Shown: in pieces, positions 1 to 7,088 of the stretch | Position numbering within the stretch: position 1 is the first letter of the stretch | Layout of the letters: the number at the start of each line of letters is the position of its first letter | Assembly: GCA_045598025.1 (NCBI GenBank) | Contig: JAZLLH010000056.1 | Location: 1-37,198, forward strand | Reading direction: 5' to 3' | From: UBA1195 sp045598025 | GTDB lineage: Bacteria > Bacteroidota > Bacteroidia > Bacteroidales > WCHB1-69 | Length of the DNA: 37,198 nucleotides | Program-made: the position numbers and the translations under genes | The notes under the pieces: generated by a model | Seen by the model: the letters and a program-made list of their open reading frames with translations, nothing else | Told to the model about the DNA's origin: nothing | The model's database searches: none

Positions 1-135
1 CCGATTTAAACGTTGTGAATTGCTTTCTTTTTAGTACTTTTGCAAGTTCTTTTACAGTTGCACTGTTATATCGTCCATTCTGTTTGAAGTTGTGAATTGC
101 TTTCTTTTTAGTACTTTTGCAAGTTCTTTTACAGT
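1..135 (+). CRISPR. Type II-C CRISPR array, right-hand end (2 repeats, 1 full spacer, 1 partial spacer)
   Basis: Two identical 47-bp repeats lie at 12-58 and 89-135. Each begins GTTGTGAATTGCTTTC and ends TTTTACAGT. A 30-bp spacer (59-88) separates them, and bases 1-11 are the end of another spacer, so the array continues beyond the window. Repeat length, spacer length and the GTTGTGA start are typical of Bacteroidota type II-C arrays. The tracrRNA anti-repeat at about 6864-6887 matches the 5' half of the repeat in reverse complement, so the mature crRNA reads spacer then GUUGUGAAUUGC on the + strand, toward cas2. The last repeat is not degenerate. Confidence 0.95.
90..119 (+). promoter_or_regulatory. 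Promoter embedded in each CRISPR repeat (last copy given)
   Basis: Within the repeat, TTG (repeat bases 2-4) is followed after exactly 19 nt by TACTTTTG (repeat bases 24-31). This fits the Bacteroidota primary-sigma promoter, a -33 TTG element and a -7 TAnnTTTG element spaced 19-21 nt. The other copy spans 13-42. The predicted start is near repeat base 38, so each repeat would drive its own short crRNA precursor rightward. Repeat-borne promoters are known from Neisseria type II-C arrays; their use here is inferred from the match. Confidence 0.6.
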
Positions 136-141
136 ACGACA

Positions 142-165
142 ACTGTAATCAAATAATTCACAATA
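142..165 (+). repeat. Degenerate inverted copy of the CRISPR repeat after the last repeat
   Basis: ACTGTAA (142-148) is the exact reverse complement of the 3' end of the last repeat (129-135). AATTCACAA (155-163) is the exact reverse complement of repeat bases 2-10 (90-98). Both blocks occur in the order expected for an inverted repeat copy that has lost its middle. The second block, extended to AATTCACAATA, is identical over 11 nt to the tracrRNA anti-repeat. In RNA, the last repeat and this element would fold into a two-part hairpin. Confidence 0.5.
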
Positions 166-188
166 CATTTCACACTGTATTAGAATTG

Positions 189-217
189 AAAATTCCACCT
201 GAACAGGTGGAATTTTT
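189..217. terminator. Bidirectional intrinsic terminator between CRISPR array and cas2
   Basis: A perfect 13-bp inverted repeat (AAAATTCCACCTG / CAGGTGGAATTTT) with a 2-nt centre ends in T-rich sequence on both strands. It lies 4 bp past the cas2 stop on the - strand and about 55 bp past the last repeat on the + strand. It can therefore end both the leftward cas operon and rightward array transcription. Confidence 0.8.
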
Positions 218-220
218 GCT

Positions 221-565
221 TCAATAAGGCTCAAAAAACAACTCCAATTGTTGCTCCGGAGCTTCTACAGTTTGCTGCTTTTTGCCACAAAAAACTTCCA
301 TTTCTCCGAATTGCTTATCGGTAATGCACAAAATACCGACTTTCCCCAATTCCGGCAAAAAGGATTTTACCCGCTTGATGTGGACATCCGAATTTTCCTT
401 GCTGGGACAATGTCGGACATAGATGGAAAATTGAAACATAGTGAAGCCATCGCCCATAATGTTTTTCCGGAAATCACTGGCTGCCTTACGTTCTTTTTTT
501 GTTTCTGTAGGCAAATCAAAAAAGACCAAAATCCACATTACCCTATATTCACTGAAACGTTCCAT
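221..565 (-). CDS. cas2: CRISPR-associated endoribonuclease/integrase subunit Cas2
   Basis: Cas2 (114 aa) forms the spacer-integration complex with Cas1. The N-terminus MERFSEYRVMWILVFFDLP contains the ferredoxin-like first strand with the conserved Asp (FFDLP). Next come a basic helix (ETKKERKAASDFRK) and the FQFSIYVRHC strand of type II Cas2 proteins. An in-frame upstream start at 634 would run into cas1. I chose the ATG at 565 because it leaves a 20-nt gap after the cas1 stop and begins at the conserved motif. It is the last gene of the leftward cas9-bro-cas1-cas2 operon, followed by a strong hairpin. Length and motifs are normal for the family. Confidence 0.93.
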   Translation of the reverse strand: MERFSEYRVMWILVFFDLPTETKKERKAASDFRKNIMGDGFTMFQFSIYVRHCPSKENSDVHIKRVKSFLPELGKVGILCITDKQFGEMEVFCGKKQQTVEAPEQQLELFFEPY

Positions 566-585
566 TGTCCAACTGCAGTTGGTTA

Positions 586-1518
586 TTATTCCAAAATCGG
601 GTAGGTTATTTTCCGCAATTCTCCGCTGAAGCATTTGTATAATGAGGCTGATGTCTGACTCGCGGCAACCATTAGCGGACGCCGCTGTCCATCTATGGTA
701 ACATCCAAGGCGGGAATGATTAGCAATTCCTTTTTTAAGGATGTATCCAGGTCTTTCGAGAAGGGATACTTTTTCATGACTTGAACGACCAACCGGTCAA
801 TGTAAGGCCGATACGGCTCCATGATATCGTCTGCCAAACAGTATGCGTTGTATCGGTTATGATGGTGAATACCCAGTGTGGGAAGCATTCCGCTGGAAAC
901 CAATGCACGGGCGATTACGGCACGTAATATGGCGTAGGCATAATTCAACAGATTATTCGGATATATTCCATCTCGATCTCTGATGAAATCAGGAATATCC
1001 GGAAACATGTTTTTCCAATAATAAGCTGCTGCTCTTGCCTCCAGATTCTCGCTGTCTCCGCTTTTTACCTGATTCACCCAGACGCGCATATTCTGAACCT
1101 CAGTTTTACGTAACTGATACAAAACTTCCGCCTGATTACGGATTTTGCAGGCAACGGTCTGTTGCCACAGTTGCTTCTTTAAAGGAAGGCTCGCGTTAAT
1201 CTGATCAGTATAGCGTTCGCTTTGTATGCTGTTTCCCTCCAATGGCAGCATCAGGCCCATCGGCATGTGTGCAGCGTTGCAGGTGATTATGGCACAATTG
1301 TTTTCCAATAAGGCGGCCATCACGCCATGAGTAATGGTTATCTGAGGATGATCCAGCAGTACTACTCCTAAATCTTCAATGGGAATGGTTTTGCTCACAG
1401 CTTGAGCAGTTCCATCGGAACCACCTGCTATTTCTGTGCCGATGAGTTTTACCACCAGCTGTTTGTTCTGTAGCGACAGCATCGTCGGCATGCTGAAACA
1501 AAGGGTACGTTTAATCAT
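586..1518 (-). CDS. cas1: CRISPR-associated integrase Cas1 (type II)
   Basis: Cas1 (310 aa) is the catalytic subunit of the spacer integrase. The expected metal-binding residues are visible: Glu near residue 160 in NLEARAAAYYW, His in the GIHHHN motif near residues 218-220, and Asp/Glu in LADDIMEPYR near 230-234. The last block is the type II Cas1 signature. Length matches the family. The start ATG lies inside the end of the preceding Bro-N gene: ATGATTAA holds both the cas1 start and the bro stop. Translation of cas1 is therefore probably coupled to that gene. No csn2 or cas4 is present, which supports subtype II-C. Confidence 0.96.
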   Translation of the reverse strand: MIKRTLCFSMPTMLSLQNKQLVVKLIGTEIAGGSDGTAQAVSKTIPIEDLGVVLLDHPQITITHGVMAALLENNCAIITCNAAHMPMGLMLPLEGNSIQSERYTDQINASLPLKKQLWQQTVACKIRNQAEVLYQLRKTEVQNMRVWVNQVKSGDSENLEARAAAYYWKNMFPDIPDFIRDRDGIYPNNLLNYAYAILRAVIARALVSSGMLPTLGIHHHNRYNAYCLADDIMEPYRPYIDRLVVQVMKKYPFSKDLDTSLKKELLIIPALDVTIDGQRRPLMVAASQTSASLYKCFSGELRKITYPILE

Positions 1519-2344
1519 TCTCCTTTTTTATTTTTTCTTGTTTGGGAAGAAAATTCCGGCTACTCGTCACATTGTGTCCCAATTCTTTTTCTGTAGCTTC
1601 TCGTGCTACTCCGGCAACTTTTCCACCACGTTGGGCAACTTGCTTGCTTTGGTCAAAAGTTTCAGGCTCTTCTTGTTCGGAGATTTCCGTCGTAACGCGT
1701 TCGCCAAGCATTGTAAAAATAAATTCAAGGTCGTTCATGTGGTCGCGCAGATTCTGACTCTTTTTGGTAAGTCCCTTGAACTCCTTGTATTCCGATGGGG
1801 TCATTCCGAAGGTGGCTTTGCTGATTTCAGCAGTAAGAATGGCGTAGTCCTGTTCTTCCGTTATGCCGCGTTTCTTCCATTCGTCGGTCAGGTTCTGTCG
1901 GATGGCGATTCCTCTCAGTCGCTTATCAATCCAGTCTTTGGGATAGCCTTTCTTTTCGTATAGTTCTTTCATCCTTTCCTGTGCCAATTCAGGATTTTCT
2001 ATTTCCTGCAATCTTTCGTAGCCCACTTGTGACAACCATAGCTTAAAAGGTTCGGCTTTGTGCGATGGGATAGATTGGATGATACGGAGCAGGACAGATG
2101 TTTCCGCACAATCGGTGGCATATTTTTTCCCATCAGCGGCTTCAAATTTCAGTTGTACGATTTTTTCGTACGACTGAAATCCTTCTTTTAAGAGCTTCTT
2201 TTTCAGATCACTCCAATATCGTTTAGGAATGGAACTATCGGTTAGCACGGCAATGGTGTCCACAATTGAAAAATACCATTCGTCACGGATTTCATCGTGG
2301 TAAGTTCTGATTTTTTTGTCCTGGAATAGTTTGATATTACTCAT
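1511..2344 (-). CDS. Bro-N / DinD-like (phage antirepressor-type) protein embedded in the cas operon
   Basis: A 277-aa protein between cas9 and cas1. Residues about 1-115 look like a Bro-N domain: an aromatic core (EWYFSIVDTIAVLTDSS), YWSDLKKKLLKEG, then SIPSHKAEPFKLWLSQVG. Residues about 116-277 resemble the C-terminal region of DinD/Bro-type proteins common in Bacteroidota, with RLRGIAIRQNLTDEWKKRG and FDQSKQVAQRGGKVAGVARE. Family knowledge: Bro-N occurs in phage antirepressors and in E. coli DinD, a DNA-damage-induced protein that acts on RecA filaments. The gene begins 57 nt after the cas9 stop and overlaps cas1 by 8 nt. Its role here is unknown; options are regulation of the locus, a link to DNA damage, or help in spacer acquisition. 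The reading frame is intact. Confidence 0.82.
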   Translation of the reverse strand: MSNIKLFQDKKIRTYHDEIRDEWYFSIVDTIAVLTDSSIPKRYWSDLKKKLLKEGFQSYEKIVQLKFEAADGKKYATDCAETSVLLRIIQSIPSHKAEPFKLWLSQVGYERLQEIENPELAQERMKELYEKKGYPKDWIDKRLRGIAIRQNLTDEWKKRGITEEQDYAILTAEISKATFGMTPSEYKEFKGLTKKSQNLRDHMNDLEFIFTMLGERVTTEISEQEEPETFDQSKQVAQRGGKVAGVAREATEKELGHNVTSSRNFLPKQEKIKKEND

Positions 2345-2401
2345 AATTTTGTGGTTTAGAGTTAATGAATGAGTTGGTTATTCCGCGCTACAATATATCG
2401 A

Positions 2402-5400
2402 TTAGTATTCGCCTACGGAAACAATTTGTCCAATGTGGTTGACACGAACTTTGACGATACTTTCTAATTTTGCTGTGGATTGTAATTTTTTCCATGTTAT
2501 ATCTCTAAGTTCTTTTTTGTCTTCGACTGTCGTTTCTAAGTGATGACGAAAAACGTACTCTCTCACAAAACTATTACCCGCTTTAACTTTTGACATTTTT
2601 TGTACTCGGAATAAATTGGGGTTGATTTTTGTGTAATTGTCGGGGTTGAGCAGGTCGATTTCTTTAGGGTTGAAACCGCTTTCTTCATTCGGGAATACAA
2701 AATATTCGTTCTGCTTCATTGTGAACAAGAACTGCCAACCTTCGTCAGATTTGTATGATTTATCAATAATGGGAAGCCCTTGGTTTGCACGTTCTACAGC
2801 TTCGAAGAAAGAGACTACGATTTCATCAATTTCGTACATAGGAGTTCCGTCTTCGTCAATTTTTTGCAGCCCGTTTTTGTCTAAAATAGGTTTGCGATAT
2901 ACGGCAACGTGATGGTTATTGCCCGTATTGACGAAATCAACAGGTTGCCTGTTCCCATCTTTGTTCAAAATAAGGTTGCCGTCTTTGTCTCGTTTGTCGT
3001 GCAAGGGCTCTCCGTTGCTGATACCTGTGATGGTGACGCGCTTGATGGTGATTCCTTTCTCTTTGTTGAGCCAAATCGGGTTGTCATCTAAATTTGTAAA
3101 AGCTTTTTTAGGATCGTTTCCATATTCTTTGAGACGTCGCTCAAGAATCTGTCGGATATGAACATCAATAACTTTGTCAATTTTCAAGTCTGGTGATATT
3201 TCTTTGCGGATGGTGAAATTAGTCTCAAAGGTCACTGTCTTTACACGTTCGGGAACTTGCTCTGTTTGCTCTGAATTGAGATATATTGGTTTTTTTGCCA
3301 ATGCATTGGCTCCCGTAAACGCTTTCTTGGCGTCGCCATTAAATGCGTTGAGTCTGGCAAGCAATGCTTCGCGATAGCGTTGTTTTGCAACGGTGGCAAT
3401 TTTTTCTGCGTTGAAAGCAGAGCCGACCTTTTCCTCATTGGTTACATATCGCTTGATGGTGCCGTAAACAGTTTCATTGTGGAGTTGTCCACGAGGAGTT
3501 TTTACAACTTGTCCTCTGATTTTTTTGACCTCTCCATCGGCAGTCACAATCTCTGAGGTGACATTGTTTTTTGCCTTATTGACATTTATTGTCGTGACTT
3601 TGTTTTTGGCTTTGATGGAGATAAGGGTACTCTCCAATTGTTTTTTTGCTTCGGCACGGAATGAGGCATTGGATCCAAATGGAGACTTGAACCGCAGTTT
3701 GCCGTGTTCGTCGCGTTCGAGTTCTTTGTGCTCGATGGCGTAAATGACATTTGACCGTTCTTCCTTAGGAAGTGAATCCAACTCAACGGTGTCAAGGTCT
3801 ATATATTCATCTGTGCCTTTCTGAACACGGGCGTTGAGGTTGTTGAGGTATTGGATAATGCTGCGCTTGGTGAATGCGATGGTGAGTGCATCCATTGCAT
3901 GATGACGGTGGTCGTTGCGTTTGGTCCAGTCTTTGATTTGACGGATTTGACGACCGTCGTGGTCTTCGCGGTAAGTTGTCAGTCCTAATTTGTCGTATTT
4001 ATCCCAGTTGAGTTCTTGCATCACGTTGACAAGTCCCCAATCCTCACGCAGGCGGTCGGTGATGGCTCCCGTAGTAGGAACGACAAACATTACAATCTCT
4101 TCAAGAATCTCGCGTGCCTTCTTGGCTATATATTGCGAGTCGCGCAAGTCGCGGTTGATGAAACCACTTGGAATTTCATCTTCGGTCATTAGGAGCCGGT
4201 CGCGTTTGGTCTTGCTGATTTTGGATTGTTTGAACAAGTTTTCTACGCGAGATTTATATGCTTCCACTTCGGTTTCCCCAAGAGTTTTTACATAGTCAAG
4301 TGCCGTGGCGTTGCTTTTTGCGATGTTGACGGCGCGAGCTTCGATGGTCTTGTTGGAAAACGAATCGTCAAATAGTTTGGCTTGCGGAATAATATGTTCA
4401 ATATCGAACTCTTTAGAAAAGAGTTTTTCTTGCGGGATATAGGTATTGCTATACAAAGTCCTGAATCCATTTGACTCTAATTCCAGATAGAGTTTGTAGC
4501 GGATGATGTCGTTTCGACTTGGGCTGGGAATGTCAAATTCGTTTTGCAGAATGGTGATATATTTCTCGTGCAGCGTATTGCTTGCGTTGATTTGTCTGGT
4601 CATTTCTTCGCGTTCTTTGGCACTTTTCTTGAGTTCGCGAGCCAACTCTATACGAATTTCGTCGGGCTTCCCGTAAGTGTCGATAACAGCATTGACCACA
4701 TTAATCATTTGGTTTAGGATCTTTTCAACAACAGGGTTGCGTAGGCTGTTTTTGGGAAGTATATCTAAATGATCTTTCAACACCTTATTGGCAAGTTCCT
4801 CTTTAGTGAGTGATTTCTGTGAATGACGGTATCCTGCATATTCACATGCTACGCTATATTCCAATCCGTCTTTCATATAGGGGAGAATCTTGCGCATGGC
4901 TTTGGAACTTAGACTGCCATAGTCGGGCTGGAAAATGACATTGGCAAGTATGGCTGCATAGGTTTCCTCAAAGCCAAAATGTTCTCTGAGCTTTGCAATC
5001 AGTTTTTCGTTGCCAGTTTTAGAATTGTCTCCTTCAAAGGAATAGAGCAAGTGCCATAGTTTGAACATAGGTTGTTGCTCGAAGGCGTCTCCTTCCAAGG
5101 AGGAATCGAAATGAAGAATTTGGGTATTGATTCCTAATGCATTGAATACATTGGTAACAATGTCCAATACTTTTGATGTTTCCATCTTTCCGAAATCGCA
5201 TTCGCCGTGACCGCTTTGCTCAATGATTATTTGGTAGGCTTTGAACAGGGTGGCTTGAGTGCGATTTCCCTCTATGGTGGCAAAATTTAGGTTTAGTTCT
5301 TTGTGGTTTTTGAATAGGATTTTTAGCGCTTCTGCCTTTGAGAGTTTCTCCTTGTAATTGAGCTCTTCAAATAATTGTTCTTTTTCTTCTTGTGTGAGAT

Positions 5401-6733
5401 ACCGTTTCCCTTTGGCACAAGAAAGTTCTGTTGTGTTTGAATCGGTTTCGGCGGGACCGGAAACAATTAAGTTGTTGAGTACTTGCCAAATCTTGAATTC
5501 TTGGAATAGTGGAGATGATTTTGGACAGACTCTTAATCCTACGTCTTTAATGCGTTTTTTGCCATCAATGGTCACTTCAACTTTTTTGTTTTCAAACTCA
5601 CATAACGAAATCAGTCCTTTTTGTGATTTAAGAGGCCTTTGGTAGAAGATGATGATGTCTCTTATTTCATGCTTTAGTTCGGGTGTTAGTTCCGAGTGGA
5701 ATTGTTGTTGTGTATTCCATATCCGCTCGAATTCATCCATATAGTCCTGTCTATAGAATACTCTGTTTTTGAGGCTTGTATTTGGATTCTCGTCAAGGAG
5801 TTGCATCAAGTATTGTCCAACTGTCTGTTTTTTGAAATAGAGTTCTTTGCTGCGGTCTCCAATAGCACCAAGATAACCGCTGGAATTGCTGAGTTGTCCG
5901 TTGATCTCTTGCAGAACAATTGCTAATTCTTCCAAATCCAGTTGTCTGTGTAAAGCATCGCAACGCCATTGGTAATTCTCTTTCTTCAACTCGAAACCTT
6001 TGGTGTCACGTTTAATGCCGACGATTCCGAATGGTACTTTGCATATTCCCCAGGTCTGAGTTTTGTTTTTGCCTCGCAAAGATTCTTTGAGGGTGTCGTT
6101 TAATAGGGTCGGGTAAAAAGACTTTTGAAATTCCCAAATGCGGTCGAATTCGGATTGAAGGTCGGATCGGTAGAAGTCTGGGACATAGTTTTTCCCACTA
6201 CAAAGAATATTGTAAGTAAATTCTCCTGGTGTGAGATTGTTTTCATAAAGTTCTTGCGCAATTGCCATCCCGTCAATCAATTGTCCCTCTTCTTCATTCT
6301 TTGCTTTGCGGCTGCTTTTGTAACCTCGTTTCTTGTTGATCATTACAAGAACGCGAGCAAATTCGGATAGTGCTATTTCTTCGGTAGCTGCCTTGGCTCT
6401 CAAACGGTAGGTTTCGAAGGTGGAGCTATTGCCATTTTCAGAAAGTAGCGATTCTTCTGTAATGAAATTATGTGCTTTCAGCACCTCGATTAAGTTTTCT
6501 CTGCGAAGTTTGTAACGTTGAAGGTTGCGACGCATGGAACGTTTCAATGTTCTGTCGGCATTGGTTGTAATGCTTTTTCCTTTTTCAAAATTTCCTAGTT
6601 CGTCAACTGTCAAAGGATTTACTCTGACACCGGTTTTAATGATGGATGATTGTTCTTGTTCGTTTTCCGCTTCGTTGACTAAAGCCCATCCGATGCTGTT
6701 TGTTCCCAGGTCAAGTCCAAGTATATGTTTCAT
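2402..6733 (-). CDS. cas9: CRISPR-associated endonuclease Cas9 (type II-C)
   Basis: Cas9 (1443 aa) is the RNA-guided DNA endonuclease of the locus. RuvC-I is at the N-terminus (ILGLDLGTNSIGWAL, catalytic Asp8). The arginine-rich bridge helix covers about residues 61-80. RuvC-II is DEIRIELAREL with Glu696. The HNH nuclease has FDIEHIIPQ with His780. RuvC-III is HHAMDAL with Asp948. The C-terminal part should hold the PAM-interacting domain. All catalytic residues are present, so it is predicted active. Length fits the large Bacteroidota II-C Cas9 group. It is the first gene of the leftward cas operon, with its own promoter just downstream of the tracrRNA terminator. Base composition is AT-richer than neighbouring host genes (20 G+C of 60 in the line at 5281). 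Confidence 0.97.
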   Translation of the reverse strand: MKHILGLDLGTNSIGWALVNEAENEQEQSSIIKTGVRVNPLTVDELGNFEKGKSITTNADRTLKRSMRRNLQRYKLRRENLIEVLKAHNFITEESLLSENGNSSTFETYRLRAKAATEEIALSEFARVLVMINKKRGYKSSRKAKNEEEGQLIDGMAIAQELYENNLTPGEFTYNILCSGKNYVPDFYRSDLQSEFDRIWEFQKSFYPTLLNDTLKESLRGKNKTQTWGICKVPFGIVGIKRDTKGFELKKENYQWRCDALHRQLDLEELAIVLQEINGQLSNSSGYLGAIGDRSKELYFKKQTVGQYLMQLLDENPNTSLKNRVFYRQDYMDEFERIWNTQQQFHSELTPELKHEIRDIIIFYQRPLKSQKGLISLCEFENKKVEVTIDGKKRIKDVGLRVCPKSSPLFQEFKIWQVLNNLIVSGPAETDSNTTELSCAKGKRYLTQEEKEQLFEELNYKEKLSKAEALKILFKNHKELNLNFATIEGNRTQATLFKAYQIIIEQSGHGECDFGKMETSKVLDIVTNVFNALGINTQILHFDSSLEGDAFEQQPMFKLWHLLYSFEGDNSKTGNEKLIAKLREHFGFEETYAAILANVIFQPDYGSLSSKAMRKILPYMKDGLEYSVACEYAGYRHSQKSLTKEELANKVLKDHLDILPKNSLRNPVVEKILNQMINVVNAVIDTYGKPDEIRIELARELKKSAKEREEMTRQINASNTLHEKYITILQNEFDIPSPSRNDIIRYKLYLELESNGFRTLYSNTYIPQEKLFSKEFDIEHIIPQAKLFDDSFSNKTIEARAVNIAKSNATALDYVKTLGETEVEAYKSRVENLFKQSKISKTKRDRLLMTEDEIPSGFINRDLRDSQYIAKKAREILEEIVMFVVPTTGAITDRLREDWGLVNVMQELNWDKYDKLGLTTYREDHDGRQIRQIKDWTKRNDHRHHAMDALTIAFTKRSIIQYLNNLNARVQKGTDEYIDLDTVELDSLPKEERSNVIYAIEHKELERDEHGKLRFKSPFGSNASFRAEAKKQLESTLISIKAKNKVTTINVNKAKNNVTSEIVTADGEVKKIRGQVVKTPRGQLHNETVYGTIKRYVTNEEKVGSAFNAEKIATVAKQRYREALLARLNAFNGDAKKAFTGANALAKKPIYLNSEQTEQVPERVKTVTFETNFTIRKEISPDLKIDKVIDVHIRQILERRLKEYGNDPKKAFTNLDDNPIWLNKEKGITIKRVTITGISNGEPLHDKRDKDGNLILNKDGNRQPVDFVNTGNNHHVAVYRKPILDKNGLQKIDEDGTPMYEIDEIVVSFFEAVERANQGLPIIDKSYKSDEGWQFLFTMKQNEYFVFPNEESGFNPKEIDLLNPDNYTKINPNLFRVQKMSKVKAGNSFVREYVFRHHLETTVEDKKELRDITWKKLQSTAKLESIVKVRVNHIGQIVSVGEY

Positions 6734-6765
6734 TTTTGTGTTTTTGATTCTAAAAGTTGAAAATG

Positions 6766-6773
6766 CAAAATTA
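6766..6773 (-). promoter_or_regulatory. Predicted cas9 operon promoter, -7 element
   Basis: On the - strand TAATTTTG matches the Bacteroidota -7 consensus TAnnTTTG, 32 bp before the cas9 ATG. No good -33 TTG was found at the usual distance. It lies between the tracrRNA terminator and cas9, so cas9 does not depend on read-through from tracrRNA. Confidence 0.5.
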
Positions 6774-6805
6774 CAAAAAAAAGATGATTTTTTTTACTTT
6801 TACAC

Positions 6806-6833
6806 AAAAAAAAAAGCGAGGCATGTTGCCCCG
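6806..6833 (-). terminator. tracrRNA intrinsic terminator
   Basis: On the - strand GCGGGGCAACATGCCTCGC forms a GC-rich hairpin followed by ten T residues (6806-6815). It makes the 3' end of the tracrRNA. Confidence 0.85.
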
Positions 6834-6887
6834 CCTTGAATGTTTTCACAACGGAATAATCCTTATTGTGAATTGCTTCTTTTTAGT
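6806..6887 (-). ncRNA. tracrRNA of the type II-C system
   Basis: Transcribed leftward, about 80 nt. The 5' part CTAAAAAGAAGCAATTCACAA is an anti-repeat complementary to the first half of the CRISPR repeat, with a single-base gap against the repeat's GCTTTC. It is followed by TAAGGATTATTCCGTTGTG, the compact hairpin region typical of II-C tracrRNAs, then AAAACATTCAAGGC and a terminator hairpin with a T run. A promoter lies directly upstream. The 5' end is estimated from the promoter and not measured. It pairs with crRNA and is bound by Cas9. Confidence 0.9.
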
Positions 6888-6891
6888 TCTG

Positions 6892-6899
6892 CAAAAGTA
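6892..6899 (-). promoter_or_regulatory. Predicted tracrRNA promoter, -7 element
   Basis: On the - strand TACTTTTG (followed by C) is a perfect Bacteroidota -7 element about 5-7 nt before the anti-repeat. A -33 element is not obvious. The same octamer lies inside the CRISPR repeat, but in the opposite orientation relative to the aligned repeat and anti-repeat sequence. The flanking stretch 6900-7056 shows no gene. Confidence 0.65.
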
Positions 6900-7056
6900 A
6901 TACTTTTTTAAATAGGACTCTTATTTTTTCATAAAAATTTTCACAAATATTCAGCACCACTCCCATTTCCTTTTTTCTTCATCACAATTTCAGAGAAACA
7001 GATCAGAATTCAGCATATGAAACATGCTAATTGCCTGTTTATTCAAGTTTTTTCAT

Positions 7057-7088
7057 AAAAAAAAGCGCCTCGGTTAAACCAAGGCGCT
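7057..7088 (-). terminator. Terminator of ddh, overlapping its stop codon
   Basis: AGCGCCT (7064-7070) pairs with AGGCGCT (7082-7088), with an inner GGTT/AACC extension. On the - strand a run of eight T follows (7057-7064). The ddh TAA (7074-7076) lies in the hairpin tip, so the gene end and the terminator share bases. Confidence 0.75.

Noticed and set aside
52..234. 60-codon open frame over the CRISPR repeat and terminator
   Set aside because: It is made of repeat and hairpin sequence, with no protein-like features.
221..634. Longer Cas2 reading starting at 634 (137 aa)
   Set aside because: The extra N-terminal residues overlap the cas1 end and have no Cas2 similarity; the ATG at 565 starts the conserved domain.
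6900..7056. A small gene or CRISPR leader right of the tracrRNA
   Set aside because: AT-rich with many stops in all frames; only an imperfect AGCATaTG/CATGCT inverted repeat near 7012-7029, with no T run. Nothing supportable was found.
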